From contig CAWKCP010000012.1 of the NCBI GenBank assembly GCA_963848115.1, positions 140,620 through 204,619 on the forward strand: DNA of 64,000 nt, written 5' to 3'. The notes beneath the pieces are model-generated. The model was not told where the DNA came from. It was given only the letters and a program-made list of their open reading frames with translations, and did no database searches. Origin of the DNA: JAWKOK01 sp963848115. GTDB lineage: Bacteria > Chloroflexota > Anaerolineae > Caldilineales > Caldilineaceae. Shown in pieces: positions 39,095 to 48,108 of this stretch. Position 1 is the first letter of the stretch; each line of letters starts with the position of its first letter. Made by a program: the position numbers and the translations under genes.

Positions 39095-40234
39095 TTAGCC
39101 CTTCATCCAGCGTGAACGTTGTCGTCTGGCCTGAAAGTAGACGTACTCCGCGTCCAGATTGGGCGGCGAGACATTGCCTGTTGAAGGGTAGTTGGCGATG
39201 GCCTCCTCGACGATGTCGACGCCGAGGCCGGGCCGATCCGAGACGACGATGTGCCCATCGACGATCTCGGGCTGAGGATCGATGACTTCGTAGCGTTGGG
39301 GGACATCGCCTTCCAGATGTTCGAGGATGAGGAAGTTGGGCAGTGTGCAGAGCACCTGCACGGCCGCCATCTCGGCCACGGGACCCAGCGATCCGGAATG
39401 GGGTGCGAAGGTGATGAAGTGGGCCTCGGCCATGGCCGCCATCTTCTTCATCTGCATGAGGCCGCTGGAGCGGCCGGTGTCCGGCTGGATGACGTCGACG
39501 ATCTCACGTTCGATCAGTTCACGCACGCCGTAGATGTTGGTCAGACGCTCTCCCGCGGCGATGGGCAGGTTGACGTTGGCCGCCACCTCGGCCAGCGCGT
39601 TGGGGTTCTCCGGCGCCACCGGGTCTTCGTAGAAGAGCAGGTCGAACTCCTCCAGCGCCTGGCCGGTGCGGATGGCGTCGGCCGCGGTCAGCCAGGGCGG
39701 GCCATGGATGTCGACCATCAGATCGATGTCCGGGCCGACCTCCTCGCGGATCGCCTTGGTGCGCTGCACGATGTTCTCCATGCCCGTGATCTTGAGGGCG
39801 GTGTAGCCCTTGTCGACCATGGCTCGGGCGACCCCGGGCGTCTTGGCGTGGGGATAGAGCCAGATGCTGTCGCGGATCTTGCCGCCCAGCAGGTTCCAGA
39901 CCGGCGTGTTGAGCGCCTTGCCCTTGATGTCCCACAGCGCCATCTCGATGGCGGTCAGCGCGCCGCCGCCCACCACGCCGGTCATGCCGTGGCCCATCAT
40001 GGCCAGATAGAGTTTCTGCCACAGCTTCTCGATATGTTTGGGGTCTTCGCCGATGAGCAGCGGCGCCAGGTCCTTGACGGCCGTCTCTACGACACGTGGC
40101 CAGCCACTGCCCTCGCCCACGCCGTAGACGCCCTCATCGGTGAAGATTTTGATGAAGAGCCAGTTGCGCGCGTTCCAGCCGCCGCCGCCGGTTCCGGCAT
40201 TCATCAGATACGTCTTGATCTCTGTGATTTTCAC
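39095..40234 (-). CDS. Mandelate racemase/muconate lactonizing enzyme family (sugar-acid dehydratase-like)
   Basis: Enolase-superfamily enzyme; members near this sequence dehydrate aldonic acids such as galactonate or gluconate to 2-keto-3-deoxy acids. 379 residues from GTG 40234 (VKITEIKTYLMNAG, preceded by GAGGA); the frame is open 15 codons upstream. Visible: ALWDIKGKALNTPVWNLLGG, KITG (Lys of the KxK region), DLMVDIHGPP (first metal Asp), FYEDPVAPEN (Glu), AAGERL (Glu) and APHSGSLGP (His). The pattern is DgoD/gluconate-dehydratase-like. The glucose dehydrogenase and lactonase at 61-63 kb and the HpcH aldolase at 5.9 kb would complete a pathway. Confidence 0.88.
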   Translation of the reverse strand: MKITEIKTYLMNAGTGGGGWNARNWLFIKIFTDEGVYGVGEGSGWPRVVETAVKDLAPLLIGEDPKHIEKLWQKLYLAMMGHGMTGVVGGGALTAIEMALWDIKGKALNTPVWNLLGGKIRDSIWLYPHAKTPGVARAMVDKGYTALKITGMENIVQRTKAIREEVGPDIDLMVDIHGPPWLTAADAIRTGQALEEFDLLFYEDPVAPENPNALAEVAANVNLPIAAGERLTNIYGVRELIEREIVDVIQPDTGRSSGLMQMKKMAAMAEAHFITFAPHSGSLGPVAEMAAVQVLCTLPNFLILEHLEGDVPQRYEVIDPQPEIVDGHIVVSDRPGLGVDIVEEAIANYPSTGNVSPPNLDAEYVYFQARRQRSRWMKG

Positions 40235-40443
40235 GGGCTTGTCCTCTGTTTTTGTCGATGAAGGATGTTGGGTACACATCTACAGTTTGCCACGTCTTGC
40301 CGCCTGTGCAAACCGGGATTTCTCCAACCCGACAGAGCCTTGACCGATGTCAAACAGGAAGGCTACAATTTGGACTGTGACGTTAGCTGCGTAAATTCTC
40401 CAAGCAGTGCATCCAATATTGAAGGTGAAGCGGAGGTAGTTCC

Positions 40444-41514
40444 ATGCCAGATGCCATGACCGGTCGTGAGCGAGTGCGACGGTCCATCACATTTCAGAAC
40501 CCGGACCGCGCGCCACGTGATCTGTGGATGCTGGGCACGATTCCCATCCTTCACAAGGCGGATCTGGATGCCCTGGTCGAAAGATACCCCATGGACTTTG
40601 TACGCGCGCCTTTGCACTGGCGTGACAAGCTGGCAGACGAATGGTCGGCCGAAGCCGGTGCAAACTACGCAACGTCGCCTGGCGGGCCGCGCCAGCCCAG
40701 CCCCGATTACGTGGGGCGCTATGTTGATGAGTGGGGCAGCGAGTGGCAGGTGCTGGAGCCGGGCGTCGTCGGCGAGGTGATCCGACCACGGCTGGCGGAT
40801 TGGGCGGACCTGGCTTCGTTCTCGCCGCCCTACGAACTGCTCGAGAATCTAGACACTTCCGAGACGGCGGCATTCTATGCGCAAACAGACAAGTTTGTGC
40901 TTTGCTCATCCATGGTTGAACCGTTCCAGCGTCTGATCTTTCTGCGCGGCTTCGAGAACCTGATGATGGATTGCGGCTATGACCGACCGGAACTGCACGA
41001 CCTGCTTGCTCAGATCCATGCCTTCAATTTGCGCAATCTGCACAGCCTCATCGATGTAGCCGCTGACGGCATCATGTTCAAGGATGACTGGGGATCGCAG
41101 ACAGGTCTGCTCATCTCACCGAGGCAGTGGCGTGTGCTCTTCAAACCACTCTACGCCGAGTATTGCCGGATCATTCGTGACGCCGGCAAGTTTGTCTTCT
41201 TTCACTCAGACGGCTACATCGCTGACATCCTGCCCGACCTCATCGAGATCGGGATCGACGCCATTAACTCTCAGCTTTTCTGTATGGATATTGAGGAACT
41301 AGCAGAGCGTCACAAGGGACAGATCACGTTCTGGGGTGAGATCGACCGTCAGGGCGCACTGGTCTTCGGCACGCCCGCAGATGTGCGCAAGGACGTGGAA
41401 CGTGTCCGCCGTGCACTGGACGACGGACAGGGCGGCCTCATCGCCCAGTGCGAGTGGGCCAATGATACGCCGAGCGAGAACATCGAAGCGGTCTACGCGG
41501 CGTGGAATGTATAG
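40444..41514 (+). CDS. Uroporphyrinogen decarboxylase-family protein (MtaA/CmuA-like)
   Basis: 356 residues. The start GRERVRRSITFQNPDRAPRD replaces the HemE N-terminus and lacks its substrate Arg pair, so it is not a heme enzyme. FFHSDGYIADILPDLIEIGID and FWGEIDRQGAL match corrinoid:CoM methyltransferase-like UroD paralogues. Such paralogues are numerous in Chloroflexota and often sit with sugar genes; substrate unknown. ATG follows GCGGAGGTAGTTCC. Divergent from the dehydratase gene. Confidence 0.85.
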   Translation: MPDAMTGRERVRRSITFQNPDRAPRDLWMLGTIPILHKADLDALVERYPMDFVRAPLHWRDKLADEWSAEAGANYATSPGGPRQPSPDYVGRYVDEWGSEWQVLEPGVVGEVIRPRLADWADLASFSPPYELLENLDTSETAAFYAQTDKFVLCSSMVEPFQRLIFLRGFENLMMDCGYDRPELHDLLAQIHAFNLRNLHSLIDVAADGIMFKDDWGSQTGLLISPRQWRVLFKPLYAEYCRIIRDAGKFVFFHSDGYIADILPDLIEIGIDAINSQLFCMDIEELAERHKGQITFWGEIDRQGALVFGTPADVRKDVERVRRALDDGQGGLIAQCEWANDTPSENIEAVYAAWNV

Positions 41515-41571
41515 GAAATTGATAACTCAATGTAACTGGGAATCCGCCCGATCCGCTTCATCCGCGTCCTA

Positions 41572-42447
41572 TCAATACACAACCTTGTTCAACGGATACT
41601 CGATGATGCCGGTGGCGCCGACGTCACGTAGATCGGGAATCAGATCGCGCACGACCTTCTCATCGATGATGACCTCTAGGGCCACCCATTCCGGATCCAT
41701 CTGATAGGAGATGGTCGGCGTGTGCAGGGCGGGCAGCCGGCTGGTGACATCATCCAGTTTGGCTTTGGGTACGTTCATCTTCAGGCCAACCTTGGCCCCG
41801 GCCTCCAGCGCACCGCGCAGCAGTAGCGCCAGACGCTCGATCTTCTGTCGCTTCCACGGATCGGCCCAGGCTGCGCGGCTTGCAATGAGCTTGGCTGTCG
41901 ATTCGGCCACTGTGTCCACAATGCGCAACCGATTGGCGCGCAGCGATGAACCGGTCTCGGTTCCCTCGACGATGGCGTCTACCATCATGGGGGCCTTGGC
42001 CTCGGTGGCGCCCCAAGAATATTCAACCTCAGCATTGACACCATGGCGTTCCAGATAGCGCCGGGTGGCCTGTACCAGTTCGGTGGCGATGCGCTTGCCT
42101 TCCAGATCTTGGACGCTCCGGATCTCCGAGTCCTCAGGCACGGCCAGCACCCAACGGTAGGCGCTGGTCGTCGCCTTGCTGTAGACTAGATCCTCTACTT
42201 CGATGACATCCGCCTCGTTTTCGAGGATCCAGTCTTTGCCCGTCAGTCCGGCATCCATGATACCTCGCTCGACATAACGCGCCATTTCTTGGGCCCGGAA
42301 CATCAAACATTCGATTTCCGGATCGTCGATGTAGGGTGTGTACGAGCGCCCGCGCACAAGCACTCGGTAGCCGGCCTTGGCAAAGAGTGCCACAGTAGAG
42401 TCGTGCAGGCTGCCTTTGGGAATGCCCAGTATCAGTTTGTTCGTCAT
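41572..42447 (-). CDS. hisG: ATP phosphoribosyltransferase, long form
   Basis: First enzyme of histidine synthesis: ATP + PRPP to phosphoribosyl-ATP. 291 residues, with LILGIPKGSLHDST at the start, DAGLTGKDWI, the PRPP loop region IVEGTETGSSLRAN and a C-terminal ACT-like regulatory domain (MNVPKAKLDDVTSRLPAL, GIIEYPLNKV), so it is the long, histidine-sensitive form. ATG overlaps the hisI stop by ATGA, preceded by GGAGGAAAG. Gene order hisI-hisG is unusual relative to the standard operon but the coupling is clear. Confidence 0.95.
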   Translation of the reverse strand: MTNKLILGIPKGSLHDSTVALFAKAGYRVLVRGRSYTPYIDDPEIECLMFRAQEMARYVERGIMDAGLTGKDWILENEADVIEVEDLVYSKATTSAYRWVLAVPEDSEIRSVQDLEGKRIATELVQATRRYLERHGVNAEVEYSWGATEAKAPMMVDAIVEGTETGSSLRANRLRIVDTVAESTAKLIASRAAWADPWKRQKIERLALLLRGALEAGAKVGLKMNVPKAKLDDVTSRLPALHTPTISYQMDPEWVALEVIIDEKVVRDLIPDLRDVGATGIIEYPLNKVVY

Positions 42448-42881
42448 GCTCTTTCCTCCACAAATTCGAGTTGGCCGTCGACAAGACGGCGATAGTAGCA
42501 GGTGCTCCTGGCCTTGCCCGACGAATCCTTGGTGTGACAGGCCCCATCGCCACGCGGACGCACGAGGTAGAGCAGCGAATTCTGTTCGCAGTTGACGCGC
42601 ACTTCGACCAGGTCCAGCGTGTCACCCGATGTCGCGCCCTTGACCCAAAGTTCATTCCGCGATGTGCTCCAAAAGGTGGCGACCCGCTGTTTCAAAGTCT
42701 GTTGTAGGGCTAGGTCATTGGCGTAGGCGATGATCAGCAGTTCCCTGCTGTCAGCGTCCTGGACGGCCACGGGCACGACGTCAGCACCGGTCCGGCCGAT
42801 CTGTTGCAGTTTGGTGAAGTCGAGGGCGACCTGTCTGCCCTCTTCAAGCTCATGGTGGGAGAGCGATGGCTGTATGCTCAC
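42444..42881 (-). CDS. hisI: Phosphoribosyl-AMP cyclohydrolase
   Basis: Third step of histidine synthesis; opens the adenine ring of phosphoribosyl-AMP. 145 residues with VQDADSRELLIIAYAN, ATFWSTSRNELWVKGATSGD, VRVNCEQNSLLYLV and the zinc-site Cys in GACHT. GTG start at 42881; no ATG is available upstream in frame. Not fused to the HisE pyrophosphohydrolase. First gene of a two-gene unit with hisG. Confidence 0.95.
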   Translation of the reverse strand: MSIQPSLSHHELEEGRQVALDFTKLQQIGRTGADVVPVAVQDADSRELLIIAYANDLALQQTLKQRVATFWSTSRNELWVKGATSGDTLDLVEVRVNCEQNSLLYLVRPRGDGACHTKDSSGKARSTCYYRRLVDGQLEFVEERA

Positions 42882-43223
42882 AAGTTGATTGCTCCATGGG
42901 TAAGGTTGCGGGATTGGTCAAGCTAAAAATATAGCAGAAAAGCTCAGGAACGACCATCCGATTGGCATCGGGAAAGTTCACCGGACCTGACCCGGAAATT
43001 CACATTTCCTTCACAGGTTGGCCACATACTGGTGACATCAGCCAATCGTGGCTGAATCTAATCGAAGCGGCGAGGTGCCGCAATCATGGATTGCTTTGTT
43101 GGAACCGACGCAATCTGGCGGGCGGAAACGTGAAAAGTGTCTGAAACCGCTTACGTTGCATGCATCACGGCCCGGTTAGACAGGTTCCAAATGAGCATAA
43201 ATGGAAAGGAAGCGAAGGATTCT
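42882..43223. other. Divergent intergenic region, hisI and 43.2 kb gene
   Basis: 342 bases that should contain the two divergent promoters. I see no strong hairpin, repeat or coding sequence. The upstream extension of the 43224 frame is not protein-like. Confidence 0.5.
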
Positions 43224-43694
43224 ATGTCTGAACATCGAATGGTACGTTTTGGAATTGCAGCACTGGTGATCGTGTTGCTGCTAGGCGTCGGGGCTGCCTC
43301 CATCCAGCAATCTGCCTGGTCGGAGGGCTATATGATGGGCCTGATTGCGGGCAACGGTCAAGGAGACGCGCTTTCACAGTACGTGCTCTACAACAGCGGG
43401 CGCTCGCCCTCCTTGGCCGGCGCGATCGGCGGCCTCTTCAAAGTTGGGTTGTTGCTCTTCGGACTGCTCTTTGTGGCCAGGTTCTTCTTTGGCATGGCCC
43501 ACATTCGGCGCTGGCAGATGGCCGGCGCTCCTGATGGCCAAGAGTGGCAGCCTGGCTTCCGGCGGCACGGCCCTCCATGGTGCCGGTCGCAGGATGAATC
43601 GGCTGGAGAGCAGACGGGTCAGCCGCCTGTGAAGCCCAATGAGGGTCCGGGAAACCAAGGCTCTGATGAGGAAGCCGCAGGCGGCACGCAGTAG
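43224..43694 (+). CDS. Two-helix membrane protein preceding the regulator/kinase pair
   Basis: 156 residues from ATG 43224 (AAGGATTCT upstream). Two hydrophobic helices: residues 7-28 (VRFGIAALVIVLLLGVGAAS) and about 68-92 (VGLLLFGLLFVARFFFG), with an outside loop containing SEGYMMGLIAGNG between them and a cytoplasmic Pro/Glu/Gly-rich tail. No family recognised. It lies directly before an OmpR/kinase pair, so it may be a sensor accessory or a target. Confidence 0.6.
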   Translation: MSEHRMVRFGIAALVIVLLLGVGAASIQQSAWSEGYMMGLIAGNGQGDALSQYVLYNSGRSPSLAGAIGGLFKVGLLLFGLLFVARFFFGMAHIRRWQMAGAPDGQEWQPGFRRHGPPWCRSQDESAGEQTGQPPVKPNEGPGNQGSDEEAAGGTQ

Positions 43695-43732
43695 CTGGTC
43701 GGTTGATGCTCTCTGCGGTTCAGGCCGCTCCA

Positions 43733-43763
43733 GATGTCTGACTTCTCGCAGAAGTCAGACATC
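43733..43763 (+). terminator. Perfect 14-bp hairpin between membrane gene and regulator
   Basis: GATGTCTGACTTCT (43733-43746) and its exact complement at 43750-43763 around a CGC loop, followed by TTCGCTT. A likely terminator for the upstream gene, or an operator since it ends 27 bases before the -10 box of the regulator. Confidence 0.6.
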
Positions 43764-43789
43764 TTCGCTTACCCAACCACCACCTCTGT

Positions 43790-43795
43790 TATAAT
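43790..43795 (+). promoter_or_regulatory. Consensus -10 box, 7 bases before the regulator ATG
   Basis: TATAAT at 43790-43795 with the start codon at 43803. Transcription would begin about at the A of the ATG, so the mRNA would have no leader. No Shine-Dalgarno sequence is present in the 8 bases between. A -35 element is not obvious. Confidence 0.6.
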
Positions 43796-43802
43796 GGACG
43801 CC

Positions 43803-44489
43803 ATGAACGAACTGATCCTCGTCGTTGACGATGAACCGAAAATCACCAAGATCGCGCGTGACTACCTTGAGCGCAATAATTTCCGTGTAGCCCTCGCCGG
43901 CGACGGCGTGACGGCATTGGCCGCAGCCAGGACGGATCGCCCTGATCTCATTGTCCTCGATCTCAACCTGCCCGGCATGGATGGTCTCGATGTTTGTCGG
44001 GCGCTGCGCCGCGAGTCCGATGTGCCCATCATCATGTTGACCGCACGCGTCGAGGAGATGGATCGCCTGATCGGGCTGGAACTCGGGGCCGATGACTATA
44101 TCACCAAACCGTTTTCACCGCGTGAGCTGGTCGCCCGTGTGCGTGCGGTATTGCGGCGTACGCAAGGGATCGTGCAGACAACAGGACTCCTACAATTCGG
44201 CGATCTTCAGATCGATGAGACGGGACGAAGCGCTTCAAAAGATGGGCAGTCCATTCAACTCACACGCATTGAATTCAACCTGTTGAGCCTGCTGGCCAAC
44301 CATCCCGGCCAGGCCTTCTCGCGTGCCCAGTTACTGGATCGCCTACACGGCGTCAGCCATGACGGCTACGATCGCAGCGTGGATGCACACGTCAAGAATC
44401 TACGTCGCAAGCTCGAGGATGACCCGGCCAACCCGGAGTATATACTGACTGTCTACGGCATTGGCTACAAGTTTATGGAGAGAGGCTAG
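43803..44489 (+). CDS. OmpR/PhoB-family response regulator
   Basis: 228 residues. Receiver with acidic pair in LVVDDEPKI, phospho-Asp in DLIVLDLNLPGMDG, Thr in IIMLTAR and Lys in YITKPFSPREL; winged-helix output domain with LTRIEFNLLSLLANHPGQ, DRSVDAHVKNLRRKL and YILTVYGIGYKF. Cognate of the kinase that starts 3 bases after its stop. ATG 43803 is chosen because the receiver begins there and TATAAT lies just upstream. Confidence 0.95.
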   Translation: MNELILVVDDEPKITKIARDYLERNNFRVALAGDGVTALAAARTDRPDLIVLDLNLPGMDGLDVCRALRRESDVPIIMLTARVEEMDRLIGLELGADDYITKPFSPRELVARVRAVLRRTQGIVQTTGLLQFGDLQIDETGRSASKDGQSIQLTRIEFNLLSLLANHPGQAFSRAQLLDRLHGVSHDGYDRSVDAHVKNLRRKLEDDPANPEYILTVYGIGYKFMERG

Positions 44490-44491
44490 GC

Positions 44492-45691
44492 ATGCCCGGC
44501 CAACGACCGCAATGTGAACATGGCAGATCGTGGGAAGGGGGATGGCGCGGTCCGCCGCCGCCCTTCATACGCCATGCGCCAGGCTGGCATCGCAAACGGC
44601 GCTTCTTCTTGCGCCGTTTCGTGGCAGGTTTTGTGATTTTTCTGTTGCTGGTCGGCGGCAGCATGTCGGCGCTGGCCCTGATCGTCACCCAAGTCTTCGG
44701 CGGCGACCACCAGGACCTGGTCCTCGTCTGGCTGGGCGGTTGCGGCCTGATGCTGCTGCTCCCCATCCTCCTCATCGGTGGCGGCGTTCGCGCCTATCGC
44801 CGCTATGCCACGCCACTGGCCGATGTCATGGCCGCGGCCGATGCCGTGGCCGACGGCGATCTCAGCGTGCGCGTGCCGGAGACTGGGACAGGGGAGTTTG
44901 GACAGCTGGCGCGTTCCTTCAACCGCATGACCGAGGAGTTGGAACGCAATGATCGGCAGCGCCGCAACATGACCGCTGATGTTGCCCATGAACTGCGTAC
45001 GCCACTGCACATCATTCAAGGCAACCTTGAAGGCATCCTCGATCGCGTCTACGAGCCGACCGACGAACAGATCGGCGCCACCCTGGATGAGACAAGATCC
45101 TTGGCCCGGCTCGTGGAGGATCTGCAGACGATCTCGCTGGCTGAGGCCGGCCAACTGCAGCTGGTCCGTGAGCCGGTCGACATGGGCGAGCTGTTGGTCG
45201 ATGTCAAGACCAGCTTTGGTCCCCATGCGGAGGCTGCTGGAATCCAACTTGTTCTGGAGCGAGGTCCGCTTGACACGAGTGGGGAACAGTCTAGTCTGAC
45301 CGTCGAGGGCGACCCAGGCCGGCTCTACCAGGTGGTGACCAATCTCGTTGCCAACGCCTTGCGCCATACGCCTGCTGGGGGCCGAGTGCTGTTGAGCACA
45401 GAAGCCGATGGAGAGAACGTTCGGACAATCGTGAAGGACACAGGATCCGGTATCCCCGCCGAAGATCTCCCGCATGTGTTCGATCGCTTCTGGCGCGGAG
45501 ATCGCTCACGAACACGCGGTGATGGCTCCGGCGGCGGACTCGGGCTTGCCATCGTCCGCCAGTTGGTGGAGGCCCACGGAGGCCAGGTCGACGTTCAGAG
45601 TGTGGAAGGTGAAGGCAGCACGTTTATGGTTGCGTTGCCCCGGCATTTGACCGGTGAAGATCTCATTACGGACAAAATGTCCAAACCGTAG
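44492..45691 (+). CDS. Sensor histidine kinase (BaeS-like)
   Basis: 399 residues: cytoplasmic His/Pro-rich N-terminus (PGQRPQCEHGRS), membrane helices near 48-70 and 82-105, HAMP beginning ATPLADVMAAADAVADGD, dimerization domain with VAHELRTPLHIIQGNLEGI (phospho-His), and the ATPase domain LVANALRHTPAGG, DTGSGIPAEDLPHVFDRFWR and GGGLGLAI. There is almost no external domain, so it senses within or near the membrane. The last codon TAG lies in the left arm of the 45681-45723 hairpin. Confidence 0.93.
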   Translation: MPGQRPQCEHGRSWEGGWRGPPPPFIRHAPGWHRKRRFFLRRFVAGFVIFLLLVGGSMSALALIVTQVFGGDHQDLVLVWLGGCGLMLLLPILLIGGGVRAYRRYATPLADVMAAADAVADGDLSVRVPETGTGEFGQLARSFNRMTEELERNDRQRRNMTADVAHELRTPLHIIQGNLEGILDRVYEPTDEQIGATLDETRSLARLVEDLQTISLAEAGQLQLVREPVDMGELLVDVKTSFGPHAEAAGIQLVLERGPLDTSGEQSSLTVEGDPGRLYQVVTNLVANALRHTPAGGRVLLSTEADGENVRTIVKDTGSGIPAEDLPHVFDRFWRGDRSRTRGDGSGGGLGLAIVRQLVEAHGGQVDVQSVEGEGSTFMVALPRHLTGEDLITDKMSKP

Positions 45692-45723
45692 GGACAGGTC
45701 TCAGACCTGTCCCTACGGTTTGG
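45681..45723. terminator. 21-bp perfect hairpin shared by convergent genes
   Basis: Arms 45681-45701 and 45703-45723 are exact complements around a single C, with TTTTACC on the right and AAAATG on the left, so it can stop transcription in both directions between the kinase and typA. It encloses the kinase stop codon (45689-45691). The motif GTAGGGACAGGTCTCAGACC looks like a dispersed intergenic repeat. Confidence 0.75.
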
Positions 45724-45725
45724 TT

Positions 45726-47591
45726 TTACCCCTTCTTGGTCGCCTTGGCTGCTCGCTGTCGCACATCGTGGCGCAACTCGCTCTTGCGGATGCGCAGCGA
45801 CTCCGGCGTGATCTCCAGCAGATCGTCGATGCTCAGATACTCGATCGCCTCGTCCAGCGACATGATGCGTGCCGGGGACAGACCTTCGGCGATGCCCTTG
45901 GGCACGGCGCGATGGCCGGTCAGGTGCTTGGTGCGGCAGACGTTGAGCACCAGATCTTCCGTGCGAATATGCTCGCCCACGACCTGGCCGCTGTAGACCT
46001 CATCCGTCGGCTTAACGAAGAAGGTGCCACGCTGTTGCAGATGCTCCAGCGCATAGGCGCTCACCGGGCCGGACTCAAGCGCCACGAGCGAACCCAGTGC
46101 ACGACTGGCGATAGGACCGGACAGGGGTTCGTAATCGTCGAAGAGCGAGTTGAAGATGCCGGTGCCGCGCGTCACTGTGAGGAAGGGCTGGCGGAAGCCC
46201 AACATGCCCCGGGTCGGCACCAAGAACTCGACGTAGACGGTGCCATCCTCGCCATACTCGATATGCTGAAGCAAGCCACGTCGCCCGCCCATCATCTCGC
46301 TGACCGCGCCCAGGTAATCGTTATGGACCTCGACGTAGACCCGCTCGACCGGTTCCATCAAGCCCAGTTCGCTTTCATGCATGATGACCTCGGGCTTGCT
46401 GACGGAAAATTCGTAGCCCTCGCGGCGCATGGTCTCGATGAGGACAGCCAGATGCAGTTCGCCGCGTCCGGAAACCACAAAGACATTGGCTGAGTCGGTC
46501 TCTTCGACGCGTAATGCCACGTTGCTCTCCAACTCACGCATGAGCCGGTCGCGCAGTTGGCGGCTGGTGACATACTTGCCTTCTCGGCCGGCAAAGGGAC
46601 TGTCGTTGATGCGGAAGGTCATGCGTACGGTCGGGTCTTCAACTGTGATGGGCGGCAGCGGGCGCGGATCCTCGGGATCGGCCAAGGTATCGCCGATGCC
46701 GACATCGGTGATGCCGGAGACCGCAACGATATTGCCTGCGTTGACCTCGTCTCGTTCCTGGCGTTTCAGATCACGGAAGACAAAAACCTGACCGACGGTG
46801 GCCCCGCGCATTTCACCCTCGGCGGTGATGTGGGCCACGGTCTGCCCCTTGCGGATGGTGCCACCGGTCAGGCGTCCCACCGCGATCTTGCCCACGTAGC
46901 TGCTGTATTCGAGCGTCGTGACCAGCAACTGAGTTGGCCCATCGACGATGATCTTGGGCGGCGGCAGGTGATCGATGATGGCATCGAAGAGCGGCGCCAG
47001 GTTGTCAGCCAGTGCATCGGGCGTGATGCCGGCCCGACCTTCGAGCGCGCTGGTATAGATGACCGGAAAATCGGCCTGTTCCTCAGTGGCGCCGAGATCG
47101 ATGAAGAGATCAAAGGTGGCATTGACCACATATTCAGGACGGGCCGCATCGCGATCGATCTTATTGACGACGACGATGGCTTTGTGTCCCCGTTCCAGTG
47201 CTTGGCGCAACACGAAACGCGTCTGCGGCATGGGGCCGTCGGCCGCGTCGACTAGTAGCACCACGCCATCAACCATGTTCATGATGCGCTCGACCTCGCC
47301 GCCGAAATCGGCATGGCCGGGCGTATCTACAATGTTGATCGTGGTGTCGCCGTAAATGACACCCGTGTTCTTGGCCAGAATGGTGATGCCGCGTTCACGT
47401 TCGAGGTCATTGGAATCGAGCACGCGTTCGGCAACCTGTTGGTTGCTATGAAAAACATTGGTCTGCTTCAACATGCCATCTACCAATGTTGTTTTGCCGT
47501 GATCGACATGGGCAATGATGGCGACATTACGAATATCGTTTCGCAACGTCGTCTCTGTCCTGTCGTACTGGCGTGTTTCTAGTTCAATCAT
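45726..47591 (-). CDS. typA: Translational GTPase TypA/BipA
   Basis: Ribosome-associated GTPase of the EF-G family that helps 50S assembly and stress growth. About 621 residues from ATG 47591 (GTG 47606 is also in frame): G1 AHVDHGKTTL, switch region ERERGITILAKN, G3 DTPGHADFGGEV, G4 VVNKIDRDAARP, then domain II, an EF-G domain V-like part (PVERVYVEVHNDYLGAVSEM) and the BipA-specific C-terminal domain (YSGQVVGEHIRTEDLVLNVCR, SPARIMSLDEAIEYL). Full length, undamaged. AAGGTGG lies upstream. Confidence 0.96.
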   Translation of the reverse strand: MIELETRQYDRTETTLRNDIRNVAIIAHVDHGKTTLVDGMLKQTNVFHSNQQVAERVLDSNDLERERGITILAKNTGVIYGDTTINIVDTPGHADFGGEVERIMNMVDGVVLLVDAADGPMPQTRFVLRQALERGHKAIVVVNKIDRDAARPEYVVNATFDLFIDLGATEEQADFPVIYTSALEGRAGITPDALADNLAPLFDAIIDHLPPPKIIVDGPTQLLVTTLEYSSYVGKIAVGRLTGGTIRKGQTVAHITAEGEMRGATVGQVFVFRDLKRQERDEVNAGNIVAVSGITDVGIGDTLADPEDPRPLPPITVEDPTVRMTFRINDSPFAGREGKYVTSRQLRDRLMRELESNVALRVEETDSANVFVVSGRGELHLAVLIETMRREGYEFSVSKPEVIMHESELGLMEPVERVYVEVHNDYLGAVSEMMGGRRGLLQHIEYGEDGTVYVEFLVPTRGMLGFRQPFLTVTRGTGIFNSLFDDYEPLSGPIASRALGSLVALESGPVSAYALEHLQQRGTFFVKPTDEVYSGQVVGEHIRTEDLVLNVCRTKHLTGHRAVPKGIAEGLSPARIMSLDEAIEYLSIDDLLEITPESLRIRKSELRHDVRQRAAKATKKG

Positions 47592-48108
47592 CGTTCTGTC
47601 AACCACCTTTTTACGCGTCGATCCAAATATCGTATCTTAACAAACAACTGCGTCCGCACTGGAACCGCGGGCGCAGAATCAGATCTGTCATTAACCTCAG
47701 AACACACAACTGGGTAGTATAACACCACCCTGGGGCTAGAGTAGAATCGAAAGACGGTTGTTTGCCGCTAGGTCGATTTGTGCCACTGCCTAACTCAGTA
47801 GTTCACGATTTCAAGAAAAGCGAGATTCTTCGCTGGCATCTTGCCAGAGTGGAAGGGTTCGATTGACCCACTCAGAATGACAAATCGTGAAGTACTGTAA
47901 CTGGGTTTGACGTTGAGAAGCTCGACACTTTTCTACTTGGACGAGATGTTCACTGTCTTCCAGCGGGTGCGCATGTCGATGTTGAACAGATCGAGAAAGA
48001 CTCTGTCATCTGCAACCAGGAGGCTCGACTCTTTTGGGATGATGCCGCCGACGCAGGGTAGAGCGCAGTGGGCGTACGGGAGTTGGGGTACGAGATCTCG
48101 GGTGCGAG
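47592..48108. other. Non-coding stretch upstream of typA
   Basis: About 500 bases. Contains the upstream region of typA and a segment near 47820-47885 (GATTCTTCGCTGGC and CACTCAGAATGACAAATCG) of the kind dispersed in intergenic regions. No convincing gene; short open frames overlap the end of the next gene's shadow. Confidence 0.45.

Noticed and set aside
39251..40261. 336-residue plus-strand frame opposite the MR/MLE gene
   Set aside because: Shadow of the enolase-superfamily gene; no motif or ribosome-binding site.
40444..41514. HemE (heme-pathway uroporphyrinogen decarboxylase)
   Set aside because: N-terminal substrate-binding Arg motif is missing; matches the MtaA/CmuA-like paralogues instead.
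42882..43223. Riboswitch or attenuator in the his/regulator gap
   Set aside because: No convincing stem-loop or His-rich leader peptide could be seen.
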